DNA of 36,649 nt. Origin: Planctomycetaceae bacterium. GTDB lineage: Bacteria; Planctomycetota; Planctomycetia; Planctomycetales; Planctomycetaceae. Of this stretch, positions 22,884-33,116 are shown one piece after another. Location: positions 1 to 36,649 of the forward strand of contig JACCRE010000023.1 in NCBI GenBank assembly GCA_013813775.1, given 5' to 3'. A program made the position numbers and the translations under genes. The stretch's first letter is position 1. Each line of letters begins with the position of its first letter. A model generated the notes under the pieces. It had not been told where the DNA came from and searched no databases. It worked only from the letters and a program-made list of their open reading frames with translations.

Positions 22884-25178
22884 TTGTCTCCCGCCGATCT
22901 CATTCCGATCCTGCTCACGCTCGCCTGGCTGGCACCGCTCGCCGGGTGCGTAGCGACGTGGGTCGTAGGGAAGATCACGATCGAGCGCAGCAGCAAGCTG
23001 CCGGCGTGGATCGCGATCGGGGCGATGGCGATCAGCTTGAATCTGGTGATGATCGCCGCTGGATTCTGGTGGCAATTTGCCGCAAGTGGACAGTACGGTC
23101 TGCCACCTGCATCGGGCAGCCCACTCTCCGGCACTTACTACACCCTCGGCGAGTTCGGTTCCCTGAACCTCACGCTCGACTACTACATCGACAGCCTGAC
23201 GATCCTGATGTTCGGCGTGATCACGCTGATCGCGACGGCGGTGCATGTCTATTCGGTCGCGTATATCAAAGACGGACATCCCGACGATGCCGTCGAGGAT
23301 CATCCGCAGCCGACTGTGCCCGAACTCAGCCCGCTGGCTGCAATCCACGATGCGCAGCCGACGGAGTACAGCCCGCAACTGCCGCGGTTCTTCGCGCAAT
23401 TGCAGTTCTTCACTTTCGCCATGCTGGGGCTGATTCTGGCGGGGAATCTGTTGCAGGTGTTCGTGTTCTGGGAACTCGTCGGCGCCGCGAGCTACTTTCT
23501 GATCGGCTTCCACTTCGAACGCCCGCACGCCGCCGCCGCGGCGACGAAAGCGTTCCTGTTCAACCGCGTGGGCGACGCGGGGTTCGTGATCGGAATTGTT
23601 TTCTTTTTGACTTTTTTTGGCCAGCTATCGTTCGGAGAACGCACAGTCAAAATTGGCTACGCAGGTCAATCCGTTGAAGGGACTGATCCTGGGATACTGA
23701 CCGCGAATGCCTCCGGTATTTTCGAATCACGCCCGGATGAATTCCGCAAGTTTGGCTGGCTAACAACTGTTCCAGAAGCACGCAGTTCGCCAAAGCGTTG
23801 GATGTTCGTCTTCGCCGGCCTGTGCCTCTTCGCCGGCTGCGTCGGCAAGAGCGCTCAACTGCCGCTTTCAACATGGCTGCCCGATGCGATGGCGGGGCCG
23901 ACGCCGGTGAGCGCGCTCGTGCATTCGGCGACGATGGTCGCGGCGGGGGTATATCTCGTGGGGCGGGTCTATCCGCTGTTTCTGCCGGAGGTGTTGCTCG
24001 TCATCGCCTACGTCGGCGCGATCACGCTCGTCTACGGGGCGACCTGCGCCGTCGTGCAGACCGACCTCAAACGCATCCTGGCCTATTCGACGATCAGCCA
24101 GCTCGGCTACATGATGCTGGCGATGGGCGTCGGCGGACGCGAAGCGGGCCTGTTCCACCTCGTGACGCACGCGTTCTTCAAGAGCCTGCTGTTTCTCGCG
24201 GCCGGCAGCGTGATCGTCGCCTGCCATCACGTGCAGGACGTGTCCCGCCTCGGCGGGTTGCGGAAGCGCATGCCGATCACGGCCTACACGAGCCTCGTGG
24301 GCGTGATCGCCATCGCGGGCCTCGCGATCCCGCTCATCGCACCCTTCGGCGAAGCGATCGCGCTGTCGGGTTATCACAGCAAAGACTCGATCCTCGCCGC
24401 CGCGCTGTCGTTCGCGAAGCAGAACCCTGCGCATGGCCTGCTGTTCGCGTTGCCGCTCGTGACGGCGGGCTTGACGGCGTTCTATATGTTCCGCTTCTGG
24501 CTGCTCGCCTTCGCGGGTGAACCGCGGGATGAAGAGCTGCATCGACACGTCCACGAAAGCTCGCCGCTGATGACGGCGCCGCTCGTGCTGCTGGCGATCT
24601 TTGCCGCCTTCTGCGCGATCGGCGGCGAACACGGCCCGCTCTTCGAGACGATTGCGGAGACCGCTGTCTCCCCCTCCCCCCCTCTCCCCCTCTCTCACTC
24701 GGCCGACATCCACGGTACGGCCTCACTCTGGGGCCTGCTCGCCGCCACGATCGGCGCGGCGGCCGCCTTGGCGGCTTACGGGGCCGGTCTGGTCGACATG
24801 AAGCGGAGCATTGCGTTCTTCGGGCCGATCCGCGGCTTCTTCGCGAGCGGCTGGCGGCTTGACGCGCTGTACCGGATGCTGTTCGTCCGCCCGTTGGAGT
24901 TTCTCGCGTTCTGCGGTTCGCTGTTCGATCGGTTCGTGCTCGACGGAGTGCTGCACGGCGTCAGCCGATTGACCTTAGCCGTTGCTCGCTTCGATCGAAC
25001 ATTTGATGAACGTGTCGTGGATGGCCTCGTGAACCGGATCGCGATGCTGACATATGACACCGGCCTGTCGCTGCGTCAGGTCCAGTCGGGCCGATTGAGA
25101 CAGTATGTGATGGCGCTCGCCGCGGCAGCGGTTGTGCTGTTCGCGCTGGCGGTGGTGCTGATTCCGAAAATGACGTGA
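22884..25178 (+). CDS. nuoL: NADH-quinone oxidoreductase subunit L
   Basis: Proton-pumping antiporter-like subunit of complex I, 764 aa, about 14-16 membrane helices. Motifs: FWELVGAASYFLIGFHFERP, FLFNRVGDAGF, AQLPLSTWLPDAMAGPTPVS, LVHSATMVAAGVYLVGR, TDLKRILAYSTISQLGYM and the C-terminal lateral helix region. The start is TTG 22884 with no SD; in front lie tandem ACATCCCAC words. It is longer than usual because of soluble loops (HPDDAVEDHPQPTVPELSPL; GTDPGILTANASGIFESRPD) and a Pro/Ser stretch SPSPPLPLSHS from a CT-rich microrepeat near 24667. First gene of nuoL-M-N; nuoK is not upstream. Confidence 0.95.
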   Translation: MSPADLIPILLTLAWLAPLAGCVATWVVGKITIERSSKLPAWIAIGAMAISLNLVMIAAGFWWQFAASGQYGLPPASGSPLSGTYYTLGEFGSLNLTLDYYIDSLTILMFGVITLIATAVHVYSVAYIKDGHPDDAVEDHPQPTVPELSPLAAIHDAQPTEYSPQLPRFFAQLQFFTFAMLGLILAGNLLQVFVFWELVGAASYFLIGFHFERPHAAAAATKAFLFNRVGDAGFVIGIVFFLTFFGQLSFGERTVKIGYAGQSVEGTDPGILTANASGIFESRPDEFRKFGWLTTVPEARSSPKRWMFVFAGLCLFAGCVGKSAQLPLSTWLPDAMAGPTPVSALVHSATMVAAGVYLVGRVYPLFLPEVLLVIAYVGAITLVYGATCAVVQTDLKRILAYSTISQLGYMMLAMGVGGREAGLFHLVTHAFFKSLLFLAAGSVIVACHHVQDVSRLGGLRKRMPITAYTSLVGVIAIAGLAIPLIAPFGEAIALSGYHSKDSILAAALSFAKQNPAHGLLFALPLVTAGLTAFYMFRFWLLAFAGEPRDEELHRHVHESSPLMTAPLVLLAIFAAFCAIGGEHGPLFETIAETAVSPSPPLPLSHSADIHGTASLWGLLAATIGAAAALAAYGAGLVDMKRSIAFFGPIRGFFASGWRLDALYRMLFVRPLEFLAFCGSLFDRFVLDGVLHGVSRLTLAVARFDRTFDERVVDGLVNRIAMLTYDTGLSLRQVQSGRLRQYVMALAAAAVVLFALAVVLIPKMT

Positions 25179-25200
25179 CGCTCCCTTCGGTCGCGGCGCT

Positions 25201-25368
25201 CTCCCCCCTCTCCCTGGGGAGAGGGGCCGGGGGTGAGGGGAGTGATCACGCGATGAGTTCAGAACGAAGTTGAGGACGAGATGCAATCCAACGGTTACGG
25301 AGCAGCCATTGAGGTAGGAGCGTCGAAGGCATCCCCTCACCCCTGCCCCTCTCCCCAGAGGAGAGGGG
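25201..25368. repeat. REPIN-like doublet between nuoL and nuoM
   Basis: Copy one at 25201-25240 (CCTCTCCCTGGGGAGAGGGG, then CCGGGGGTGAGGGG) and copy two at 25332-25368 (CCCCTCACCCCTGCCCC, then TCTCCCCAGAGGAGAGGGG) face each other across about 90 bases. Same layout as 45-200, including ATCCCCTCACCCCTG at the right copy. The full nuoL-nuoM gap is 289 bases and shows no gene. Confidence 0.9.
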
Positions 25369-25467
25369 TTCCGAAGGCAAGCGGCAACCACATAGCGCTC
25401 CCTGTCGGTCGCGGCTAAACGCAGAAGTGCTACGTCCTGTTTCCTACATCCTATTTCCTATCACGCC

Positions 25468-27096
25468 GTGTCTCCCGCGTTCCTGCTCAGCCTCATCGTG
25501 TTCCTGCCCGCCTTTGGTGCGGTGTGCCTGCTGGGGTTCAATCGGAACAACCCGCGCGGCATGCGGTCGTTCGCGGTGACGGTCACGGGCGTCGTGTTCG
25601 TGCTGACGCTCTTTCCGCTGCTGCCGATGTACTTCGGCGCGACGCCCGGTATGCACGGCATCCGCCTCGCCGTCGATGAACCGTGGATCGGCAGTTGGAA
25701 CATCCGGTACCAACTCGGTCTCGATGGATTGAGCCTGCCGTTCCTCTTGCTGACGAGCCTGCTGTGCTTTCTGGCGATGCTGGCGAGTTGGAGCGTCGGC
25801 AAGCAGATCAAGGGTTACTTGATTCTGTTCCTGCTGCTCGAAACCGGCATGCTGGGCGTGTTCGTCGCGCTCGACTTCTTTCTGTTCTACGTGCTGTTCG
25901 AAGTGATGCTGTTGCCGATGTATTTCCTCATCGGCTTCTGGGGCGGACCTCGCAAGGAATACGCGGCGATCAAGTTCTTTCTGTACACGCTCGTCGGCAG
26001 CGTTTTGATGCTGATCGCCTTGCTGATGGTCTACTTCGCGAGCGGGCAAGGAACCGCTGCCCCCTCATTCGATCTGCTGACGCTCGCGACGATCGGGCAG
26101 GGACGTGCCGACGGCGACTACGCCGGGCTGACGTTCTCGCAGACCTTCCAGCTCACGGGCTTCGCGCTGCTGTTCGCGGCCTTCGCGATCAAGCTGCCGA
26201 GCGTACCGTTTCACACGTGGCTGCCCGATGCTCACGTCGAAGCGCCGACGCCGATCAGCATGCTGCTGGCCGGCGTGTTGCTCAAGGTGGGCGGATATGG
26301 ACTGCTGCGGGTCGCATATCCGCTGTTTCCACACGGGGCGCAAGTGCTGTCGTGGCTCGTGGTCGCCCTGGGGGTCATCAGCATCTTGTACGGCGCCCTC
26401 GTCGCCATGGCTCAGACCGACCTCAAGCGAATGGTCGCCTACAGCAGCGTGAGCCACATGGGCTACGTGCTGCTGGGCCTGGGCGTGTGGGCGATGGGCG
26501 ACGCCGGCACGATCGGTCGCGATCACTGGCGGCTCGGCGTGAACGGCGCGGTGTTCATGATGATCGCCCACGGGCTGATCTCGGCCGGAATGTTCTTCGT
26601 GGTCGGCGTGCTGTACGACCGCGTGCATCACCGCAACATCGACGAGTTCGGACACATCCTCGGCCGCATGCCGATTTATTCGGGTTTGGCTTTGGGGCTG
26701 TTCTTTGCTGGCCTGGGCATGCCGGGGATGGCGGGTTTCATCGGCGAGATCTTCGTGCTGCTCAGTTCGTGGAACTTCTCGCCGACGATGGCGGTGCTCG
26801 CCGCGCTCGGCATGATTCTGACGGCGGCCTACTTCCTGTCGATGATTCAGAGGGTCTATCTGGGACCGCGATATATTGGACCGCACCCGGAAGGTCTCTC
26901 GTTCGCACTGACGAAACGGGAAGGCGGCATCGCGGCCACTTTGCTCGTGCTCTCGATCGCGTTGGGCGTTTATCCCAAGCTCGCGCTGAACGTGACGGAA
27001 CCCGCGCTCCGCCGGTTCGTCGATAACGTCGATGCCGGCGCGGAGGCGGCGCGAAAAAGCGACGTTCCCCAACGAACGGCGCGAAACGTACGATGA
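25468..27096 (+). CDS. nuoM: NADH-quinone oxidoreductase subunit M
   Basis: Second antiporter-like subunit of complex I, 542 aa, about 14 membrane helices. Motifs: LGLDGLSLPFLLLTSLLCFL, YVLFEVMLLPMYFLIGFWGG, AIKFFLYTLVGSVLML, IKLPSVPFHTWLPDAHVEAP, LLAGVLLKVGGYGLLRVAYP, TDLKRMVAYSSVSHMGYVLL. The functional Glu (FEVMLLP) and Lys residues of the proton path are present. The start is GTG 25468, no SD, preceded by TCCTGTTTCCTACATCC-type CT-rich words. The tail after residue 520 (AGAEAARKSDVPQRTARNVR) is variable. Confidence 0.96.
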   Translation: MSPAFLLSLIVFLPAFGAVCLLGFNRNNPRGMRSFAVTVTGVVFVLTLFPLLPMYFGATPGMHGIRLAVDEPWIGSWNIRYQLGLDGLSLPFLLLTSLLCFLAMLASWSVGKQIKGYLILFLLLETGMLGVFVALDFFLFYVLFEVMLLPMYFLIGFWGGPRKEYAAIKFFLYTLVGSVLMLIALLMVYFASGQGTAAPSFDLLTLATIGQGRADGDYAGLTFSQTFQLTGFALLFAAFAIKLPSVPFHTWLPDAHVEAPTPISMLLAGVLLKVGGYGLLRVAYPLFPHGAQVLSWLVVALGVISILYGALVAMAQTDLKRMVAYSSVSHMGYVLLGLGVWAMGDAGTIGRDHWRLGVNGAVFMMIAHGLISAGMFFVVGVLYDRVHHRNIDEFGHILGRMPIYSGLALGLFFAGLGMPGMAGFIGEIFVLLSSWNFSPTMAVLAALGMILTAAYFLSMIQRVYLGPRYIGPHPEGLSFALTKREGGIAATLLVLSIALGVYPKLALNVTEPALRRFVDNVDAGAEAARKSDVPQRTARNVR

Positions 27097-27125
27097 AGCC
27101 GAGGGGCTGCCACCCCCTCGGCTTC
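27095..27125 (+). terminator. Hairpin after nuoM
   Basis: Stem GAAGCCGAGGGG / CCCCTCGGCTTC with loop CTGCCAC, starting at the nuoM stop. CCTCTTCCTC follows rather than a T-run, so read-through into nuoN is likely. Same outer arms as the hairpins after rpsD and before mutS. Confidence 0.6.
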
Positions 27126-27130
27126 CCTCT

Positions 27131-27177
27131 TCCTCTCTCTCAACCCTCAACCCTCAACCCTCAACTCTCTCAACCCT
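27131..27177 (+). repeat. CTCAACC tandem microrepeat before nuoN
   Basis: Repeated CTCAACC/CTCAACT units fill the space to the nuoN start. Same family as the inserts inside mutS and the Hsp70 gene. Confidence 0.85.
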
Positions 27178-27180
27178 TTC

Positions 27181-28776
27181 GTGACCTTCGAACGTCTGCT
27201 CGACGATCTGATCCGCGACACGGTCCACGTCTCATTGCCGGCGTTCATCGCGGAATTGATCGTCTGCGCGACGATCGTGATCCTGCTGCTGGGGCGGCTG
27301 TTCGGCACCGATCGCATCGTGACGCCGCGGTGGGTCGCGATCGTGGGGGCGACCCTCGCGTTCGCGGCGTCGATCGGGCAGTTCGGTGAGGTATTCGCCT
27401 CGGGCCGCTCGCCGATCGAGCACACGGCTCTCTTCACGGGACTGCTCATTCACGATCCGTTAACGGTCTACATGCGGATCCTGCTCTGCGGGTTTCTGGT
27501 GCTGATGACTTGGCTCACGGCCGTCAGCGGCATTCCCGATCGCGAGGATGGTCCCGACTTCCACACGCTGCTTTTCGGTTCGACGCTTGGGGCACTGCTC
27601 ATGGCGCAGTCGAACAATCTGCTCATGCTGTTCCTCGCTGTTGAGATGACAAGCGTGCCCGGCTATGTGCTTGTCGGCTTTCAGAAGGGCCGCCGGCAGA
27701 GCGGAGAGGCCGCGCTCAAATACCTGGTGTATGGAGCCGGCGCTGCGGGCGTGCTGCTCTACGGAACGAGCCTCGTCGCGGGCACGCTGGGCACGGCGTC
27801 TCTGGCGGAGATCGCGATGCGGATGCCAAGCGTCGTGGGCATCAATGCCGGCCCGCTGGCGTCACCAGCGGAGCGCACGATCGTGCTCGGCTCTCTGTTC
27901 ATCTTCGCGGGGCTGGCCTTCAAGCTGGCGCTGGTGCCGTTCCACTTCTGGTGCCCCGACGCCTTCGAGGGAGCCAGTGCCGAGATCGCGGGCTTCCTGT
28001 CGGTCGCACCTAAAGCCGCCGCGTTCGCGCTGCTGGTGCGAGTCGTGCAGTCCCTGTTCGGTGCTGATTCCGGACCGATCGAAGACCTGCGTCACGCCTT
28101 CGGAATCGGTCTCGCCGTCGTGTCGGCGCTCACGATGACGCTGGGCAACCTGGCCGCGTTCGGACAGAGCAACGTCAAGCGGCTGTTCGCGTATTCGACG
28201 ATCGCACACGCCGGTTATCTGTTGATGGGCGTGGCCGCGTGGATGGTCGCGGGAGGCGAGGCCGGTCTCCGCGGGCTTGAGGGCTTGTTCTACTATCTCG
28301 CGGTGTACGTGTTCATGAATCTCGGCGCGTTCGCGATCATCGCGATCATTCGCAACGCGACTTTCAGCGAAGAGATCGACGACTATGCGGGCTTGTGGGC
28401 TCGCATGCCGATCGTGTGCGGCGGGATGGCCGTCTGCTGCCTGAGTCTGATCGGCATCTGGCCGGCGGGCGGCTTCATCGGCAAGTTCATGGTGTTCGCC
28501 GCGAGCCTGAGCGCGGGCTGGGTCAGCCCGGTGATGTGGGCCCTCGTCGCCGCGGCGGCGATCAACACCGTGTGGAGCCTCTTCTACTACGCCCGCGTGC
28601 TGCGCGCGATGTACCTTGAATCGCCGACGGACTCGGATCGCCTCGAAGAGATCGAAGCGTCGCCCTTCGCGAACGCGCTGGTGCTCGCGCTCACGATCCC
28701 GGTGCTGTTGCTGGGCGTGTTCGTCGAGCCGCTGAGCCGCGTGACCGCGTTCGTCGCCCGTTCGATCGTCGGGTGA
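27181..28776 (+). CDS. nuoN: NADH-quinone oxidoreductase subunit N
   Basis: Third antiporter-like subunit of complex I, 531 aa, about 14 membrane helices. Motifs: LLMLFLAVEMTSVPGYVLVG (helix-5 Glu present), SGEAALKYLVYGAGAAGVLL, FKLALVPFHFWCPDAFEGAS, GFLSVAPKAAAFALLVRVVQ, SNVKRLFAYSTIAHAGYLLM. The start is GTG 27181, with no SD; CTCAACC repeats lie right in front. The N-terminus (VTFERLLDDLIRDTVHVSLP) is a little longer than typical. It is followed after nine bases by the next gene. Confidence 0.96.
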   Translation: MTFERLLDDLIRDTVHVSLPAFIAELIVCATIVILLLGRLFGTDRIVTPRWVAIVGATLAFAASIGQFGEVFASGRSPIEHTALFTGLLIHDPLTVYMRILLCGFLVLMTWLTAVSGIPDREDGPDFHTLLFGSTLGALLMAQSNNLLMLFLAVEMTSVPGYVLVGFQKGRRQSGEAALKYLVYGAGAAGVLLYGTSLVAGTLGTASLAEIAMRMPSVVGINAGPLASPAERTIVLGSLFIFAGLAFKLALVPFHFWCPDAFEGASAEIAGFLSVAPKAAAFALLVRVVQSLFGADSGPIEDLRHAFGIGLAVVSALTMTLGNLAAFGQSNVKRLFAYSTIAHAGYLLMGVAAWMVAGGEAGLRGLEGLFYYLAVYVFMNLGAFAIIAIIRNATFSEEIDDYAGLWARMPIVCGGMAVCCLSLIGIWPAGGFIGKFMVFAASLSAGWVSPVMWALVAAAAINTVWSLFYYARVLRAMYLESPTDSDRLEEIEASPFANALVLALTIPVLLLGVFVEPLSRVTAFVARSIVG

Positions 28777-28785
28777 GCCGGAACT

Positions 28786-29259
28786 ATGAATACGACCTCG
28801 GCAGATCGACGTTCCGCATGCGACGAAGCGATCGAAGACCTGCTGAACGCGCTGGGGCCGAGCTTGCTGCAATATCTGGACGAAGCGGGCGCGTGGACCG
28901 ATCTCGAGCACGCCGACGCCCAAGCGACCCTTGACCGGCTCGCCGTCGGACAGCGAGCGAGCTTCGAAGAAGTCGCCGGCCTCGTCACTCGACGGCACGT
29001 GCTGCCCGAACTCGAAACGTATCCTTCCGAGTTCGGCTCCTACCATTACCTCGCGCTCGATTTCCTGATGACGCGCCTGATCGCGAACCAGATCGGCGTC
29101 GTCGCTGCCGCCGACGCCGCGATCGCGGCCTGTGCGCGAACTCAAGCCTTGAGGATCATCGAGCGCGTTCGCGAGCGGGAAGCCGAGTGCCTGGCGGAAC
29201 TCCGAAAGCTCATTGATCGCTTGCGCGAGAGTCCCGTTTCGCGAGAACGGCGGAAATGA
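28786..29259 (+). CDS. Helical protein of unknown function, co-transcribed with nuoN
   Basis: 157 aa, no signal or membrane segment, nearly all helix: residues 9-40 (SACDEAIEDLLNALGPSLLQ), 48-78, 80-110 (YHYLALDFLMTRLIANQIGV) and a long charged helix 115-150 (ALRIIERVREREAECLAELR) that may be coiled coil. The overall look is a four-helix bundle, possibly ferritin-like, but no metal-ligand pattern is clear. Nine bases after nuoN, so in the same operon; a link to complex I is only inferred from position. Confidence 0.7.
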   Translation: MNTTSADRRSACDEAIEDLLNALGPSLLQYLDEAGAWTDLEHADAQATLDRLAVGQRASFEEVAGLVTRRHVLPELETYPSEFGSYHYLALDFLMTRLIANQIGVVAAADAAIAACARTQALRIIERVREREAECLAELRKLIDRLRESPVSRERRK

Positions 29260-29330
29260 GGATGGAAGACGTTGAGATCTCCGAATTCGCCCGCCTCTTC
29301 CGTCTGGACGACTCTTCTGACTCCTGACTT

Positions 29331-29353
29331 CTCGGTTCTTCCGTTCTCCCTTA
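29331..29353 (+). repeat. CTTCCGTTCTCCC microrepeat before tatD
   Basis: GGTTCTTCCGTTCTCCCTTA lies directly before the tatD ATG. It shares its words with 13641-13703 and the mutS leader. Confidence 0.7.
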
Positions 29354-29357
29354 CCCC

Positions 29358-30143
29358 ATGCGACTCTTCGACACGCACTGTCATCTCGATGAACCCGCCT
29401 TCGACGGCGACCGCGACGCCGTGATCGAGCGGGCGCGGGCCGCGGGCGTCGTGGCGATGCTCACGATCGGCACGACGGCGGCGTCGAGCGAGAAGTCGGT
29501 CGAACTCGCGAAGCGTCACCGCGACGTGTTCGCAGCCGTCGGCGTTCAGCCGAACTATGTCGCCGAAGAGAAACTCGGCGAGTGGGAGCGCATCGTCGCG
29601 CTGGCCGGCGACGAACGTGTCGTCGCGATCGGTGAAACCGGCCTCGACCGCTACTGGGATTACACGCCGTTCGAGGCCCAGATCGAGGCCTTCGATCGGC
29701 ATCTCGATCTCTCACGAACGAGCGGCAAGCCCTTCATCGTGCACTGTCGCGACGCCGAGGCCGACATCGTGGCTCAGCTTCGCAACGCCGCGGCGGCGGG
29801 TCCGCTGCGCGGCGTGATGCATTCGTTCGCGGGAGATCCCGCGACGGCGGAAGCCTGTCTCGAACTCGGTCTCTACATCTCGTTCGCGGGCATGGTCACG
29901 TTCAAGCGGAACGACGCACTGCGAGCCGTTGCGAAAGCGGTTCCGCTCGACCGCCTGCTCATCGAGACCGACGCCCCTTACCTCGCGCCGATGCCGCACC
30001 GCGGCAAACGCAACGAGCCGGCGTTCGTCGCCCACACGGCGACCGTGCTGGCGAACGTGCACGGTCTGCCAACCGACGAACTGGCGGAACGAGCAACGAT
30101 CAACGCGCGAACGCTGTTCGCGATCGATAGCCTATCGAGGTGA
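29358..30143 (+). CDS. TatD-family metal-dependent deoxyribonuclease/hydrolase
   Basis: 261 aa, amidohydrolase-fold TIM barrel. Metal-binding and catalytic motifs are in order: FDTHCHLD at the N-terminus, AVGVQPNY, AIGETGLDRYWDYTPFEAQ (the Glu ligand), PFIVHCRDAE (His), GVMHSFAGD (His) and LLIETDAPYLAPMPHRGKRN (Asp). These are the usual TatD/YcfH set, so the enzyme should be active as a DNase or related phosphoesterase. It belongs to the YcfH/YabD-like branch; I do not assign a symbol. ATG 29358 has a CT-rich microrepeat in front and no SD. Confidence 0.95.
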   Translation: MRLFDTHCHLDEPAFDGDRDAVIERARAAGVVAMLTIGTTAASSEKSVELAKRHRDVFAAVGVQPNYVAEEKLGEWERIVALAGDERVVAIGETGLDRYWDYTPFEAQIEAFDRHLDLSRTSGKPFIVHCRDAEADIVAQLRNAAAAGPLRGVMHSFAGDPATAEACLELGLYISFAGMVTFKRNDALRAVAKAVPLDRLLIETDAPYLAPMPHRGKRNEPAFVAHTATVLANVHGLPTDELAERATINARTLFAIDSLSR

Positions 30144-30153
30144 TCGCGCCGCC

Positions 30154-30519
30154 ATGACCGAGGGAGCCAAAACGTGGCGACAGCGCGTGATCGACGATTT
30201 CAGGCACGCGTTCGCCGTCGAGAAACCCGGGCCGGCGGAACCGTCTCCCGAACAGGCCGCGCTGGTCGATCGCGTGTGTCGCGAGGTCGTGCGACGCCGC
30301 CTGACGACGCCTGCGCTCGTCGCGCTCGAAATGAGCCGGCCGCTCAATTTCGTGACCGCCCAACTGATCCATTTCTTCGACCCGCTGCTGCGAAGCTTCG
30401 GCGACGTCAACGCGCCGCGCGAGTTCGCGACTTTTCTCGAGCGACGCGGTTCGATCGACTATCTCGCAAAGCGGATCGAGGAATTGGAAGCCGAAGCGGT
30501 GCGTCGGCCGACGCCGTAG
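30154..30519 (+). CDS. Hypothetical protein
   Basis: 121 aa from ATG 30154, 10 bases after the tatD stop. Soluble and helical: QAALVDRVCREVVRRRLTTP, ALVALEMSRPLNFVTAQLIH and FATFLERRGSIDYLAKRIEE. I recognise the PLNFV.AQLIHFFDP pattern as one seen in planctomycete proteins of unknown role. Coding codon use and tight spacing support it as a real gene. Confidence 0.7.
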   Translation: MTEGAKTWRQRVIDDFRHAFAVEKPGPAEPSPEQAALVDRVCREVVRRRLTTPALVALEMSRPLNFVTAQLIHFFDPLLRSFGDVNAPREFATFLERRGSIDYLAKRIEELEAEAVRRPTP

Positions 30520-30561
30520 CGATGACTCGAGCGACAAGTCGCGAATCAAGTGCGAAAAATC

Positions 30562-30990
30562 TCAGGTCATGTTCGCCGCCGTGACCGTGAAGTCGAGTCG
30601 CGCCGAGATCGCCGTGCCGACGCCGACCGTTCCGGTGAGGTAATAGACGTCTTTGACCTTGTCGGTGATGCTGACATGAATGTCGACGGTCTCACCGGGC
30701 CGCACGAGTCTCCGGAACTTCGTGTTGTTCAGTCGCGCGACGACCGGTACGCGTCCGTCGCCGGTCGCTCGGAGCTTCGCGATCAGCACCGCGGCTGTCT
30801 GAAACGTCATCTCACACTGGATGACTCCCGGCAGCACCGGAAACTCGGGGTAGTGCCCCTTAAAGAAGTCGAACTTCGGATCGATGAACGTCCGCCCGTG
30901 GATCGTCGTGTCGTCGATCGCGACGATCTCGTCGAGAAACAGGAACGGCGGTCGATGCGGGATGACGGCCTGAATTTCTTCGCGATTCAT
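30562..30990 (-). CDS. FabZ-like 3-hydroxyacyl-ACP dehydratase
   Basis: 142 aa hot-dog fold. IPHRPPFLFLDEI at residues 10-22 is the FabZ opening, and the catalytic pair is His 46 (FKGHYPEFPVLPG) and Glu 60 (VIQCEMTFQ). Dehydrates 3-hydroxyacyl-ACP to trans-2-enoyl-ACP. The start ATG at 30990 abuts a GGCCAGAGG repeat. It is on the same strand and downstream of the CrtI-like gene, separated by the broken S23-type gene, so a shared lipid pathway is plausible. It may be a specialised paralogue rather than the housekeeping FabZ; the later part (VYYLTGTVGVGTAISARLDF) is typical of the family. Confidence 0.88.
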   Translation of the reverse strand: MNREEIQAVIPHRPPFLFLDEIVAIDDTTIHGRTFIDPKFDFFKGHYPEFPVLPGVIQCEMTFQTAAVLIAKLRATGDGRVPVVARLNNTKFRRLVRPGETVDIHVSITDKVKDVYYLTGTVGVGTAISARLDFTVTAANMT

Positions 30991-30999
30991 GGGGAGGTC

Positions 31000-31030
31000 A
31001 GGCCAGAGGTGAGTGGCCAGAGGCCAGAGA
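31000..31030. repeat. GGCCAGAGGTGAG repeat, right-facing arm
   Basis: AGGCCAGAGGTGAGTGGCC then AGAGGCCAGAGA. Inverted partner at 31441-31470; another pair at 34413-34524. The two arms flank the S23-type gene. Confidence 0.85.
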
Positions 31031-31042
31031 CGAACATATCGA

Positions 31043-31412
31043 TCATGGTTCAGCTTTGAGTAACGACGATCGCAGGCCGCTGAGGATCCGAGCGAGTTCG
31101 TCTGCGAAACTGTAGAGGCGCTGAAAGGCTTCCTTCGAGAGGAAATTCTGTCGCTCCGCGAGAAACAGTTGGCTGACGGTCTCCCTTAGCGATCCGTATG
31201 CGATTCCGACGAAACGTGCGTAGTCTTCCCTCGTGTCGCGGCCATTGCCCTCAGCCGGGTTTGATGAAATCGAGACCGCAGCTCGGCGAAGTTGACTTGT
31301 CAGCCCGAACCGCTCGTCGTTCGGAAAATGCGATGTCGCTTCATAGACGGCATCGCGTGTTCGATCGCTTTCTGCCACGCCACAAGCTTCTCGAACTTGA
31401 ACACGCCCTGCC

Positions 31413-31416
<4 letters not shown>
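31043..31416 (-). pseudogene. Frameshifted S23-type four-helix bundle gene
   Basis: The 23S-rRNA intervening-sequence/four-helix bundle family is clear from FGLTSQLRRAAVSISSNPAE, DYARFVGIAYGSLRETVSQL and FADELARILSGLRSS. The family's N-terminal part (FKFEKLVAWQKAIEHA) is present too, but in a different frame: it runs from GTG 31416 to about 31360 and the main frame takes over at DAVYEATSHFP. One base is missing near 31357-31362 (GAACACGCGATGCCG). Either a real single-base deletion or a sequencing error. The GTG overlaps the stop of the CrtI-like gene (GTGA), and repeat arms lie on both sides. Confidence 0.8.
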
Positions 31417-32882
<1,466 letters not shown>

Positions 32883-33116
32883 GACGGCGACAGGCCGATC
32901 TGAATCGGCCGAGCAAGCACAATCGGTCCAAAAAACAAGCCTGACACCCGCCAAGCCGGGCGGAAGATTGTAGGGCTGCGGCCAGCAAAAAACGAGCCGG
33001 CCGACGCGAGACGCCTGCCCATGTTCGGGTAAGATAGACGGCCGGCAGAGATCCTGCTGCGCCGTACTGACGGGCCCCGCCGACGAGCAGGGATTCTATG
33101 GGCTGGAGCAGTGAAC

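Noticed and set aside
25201-25467. A small gene between nuoL and nuoM
   Set aside because: The only open frames cross the repeat doublet and have repeat-like composition.
28783-29145. Minus-strand frames overlapping nuoN and the next gene
   Set aside because: Compositional shadows; the + strand genes there have clear family motifs or tight operon spacing.
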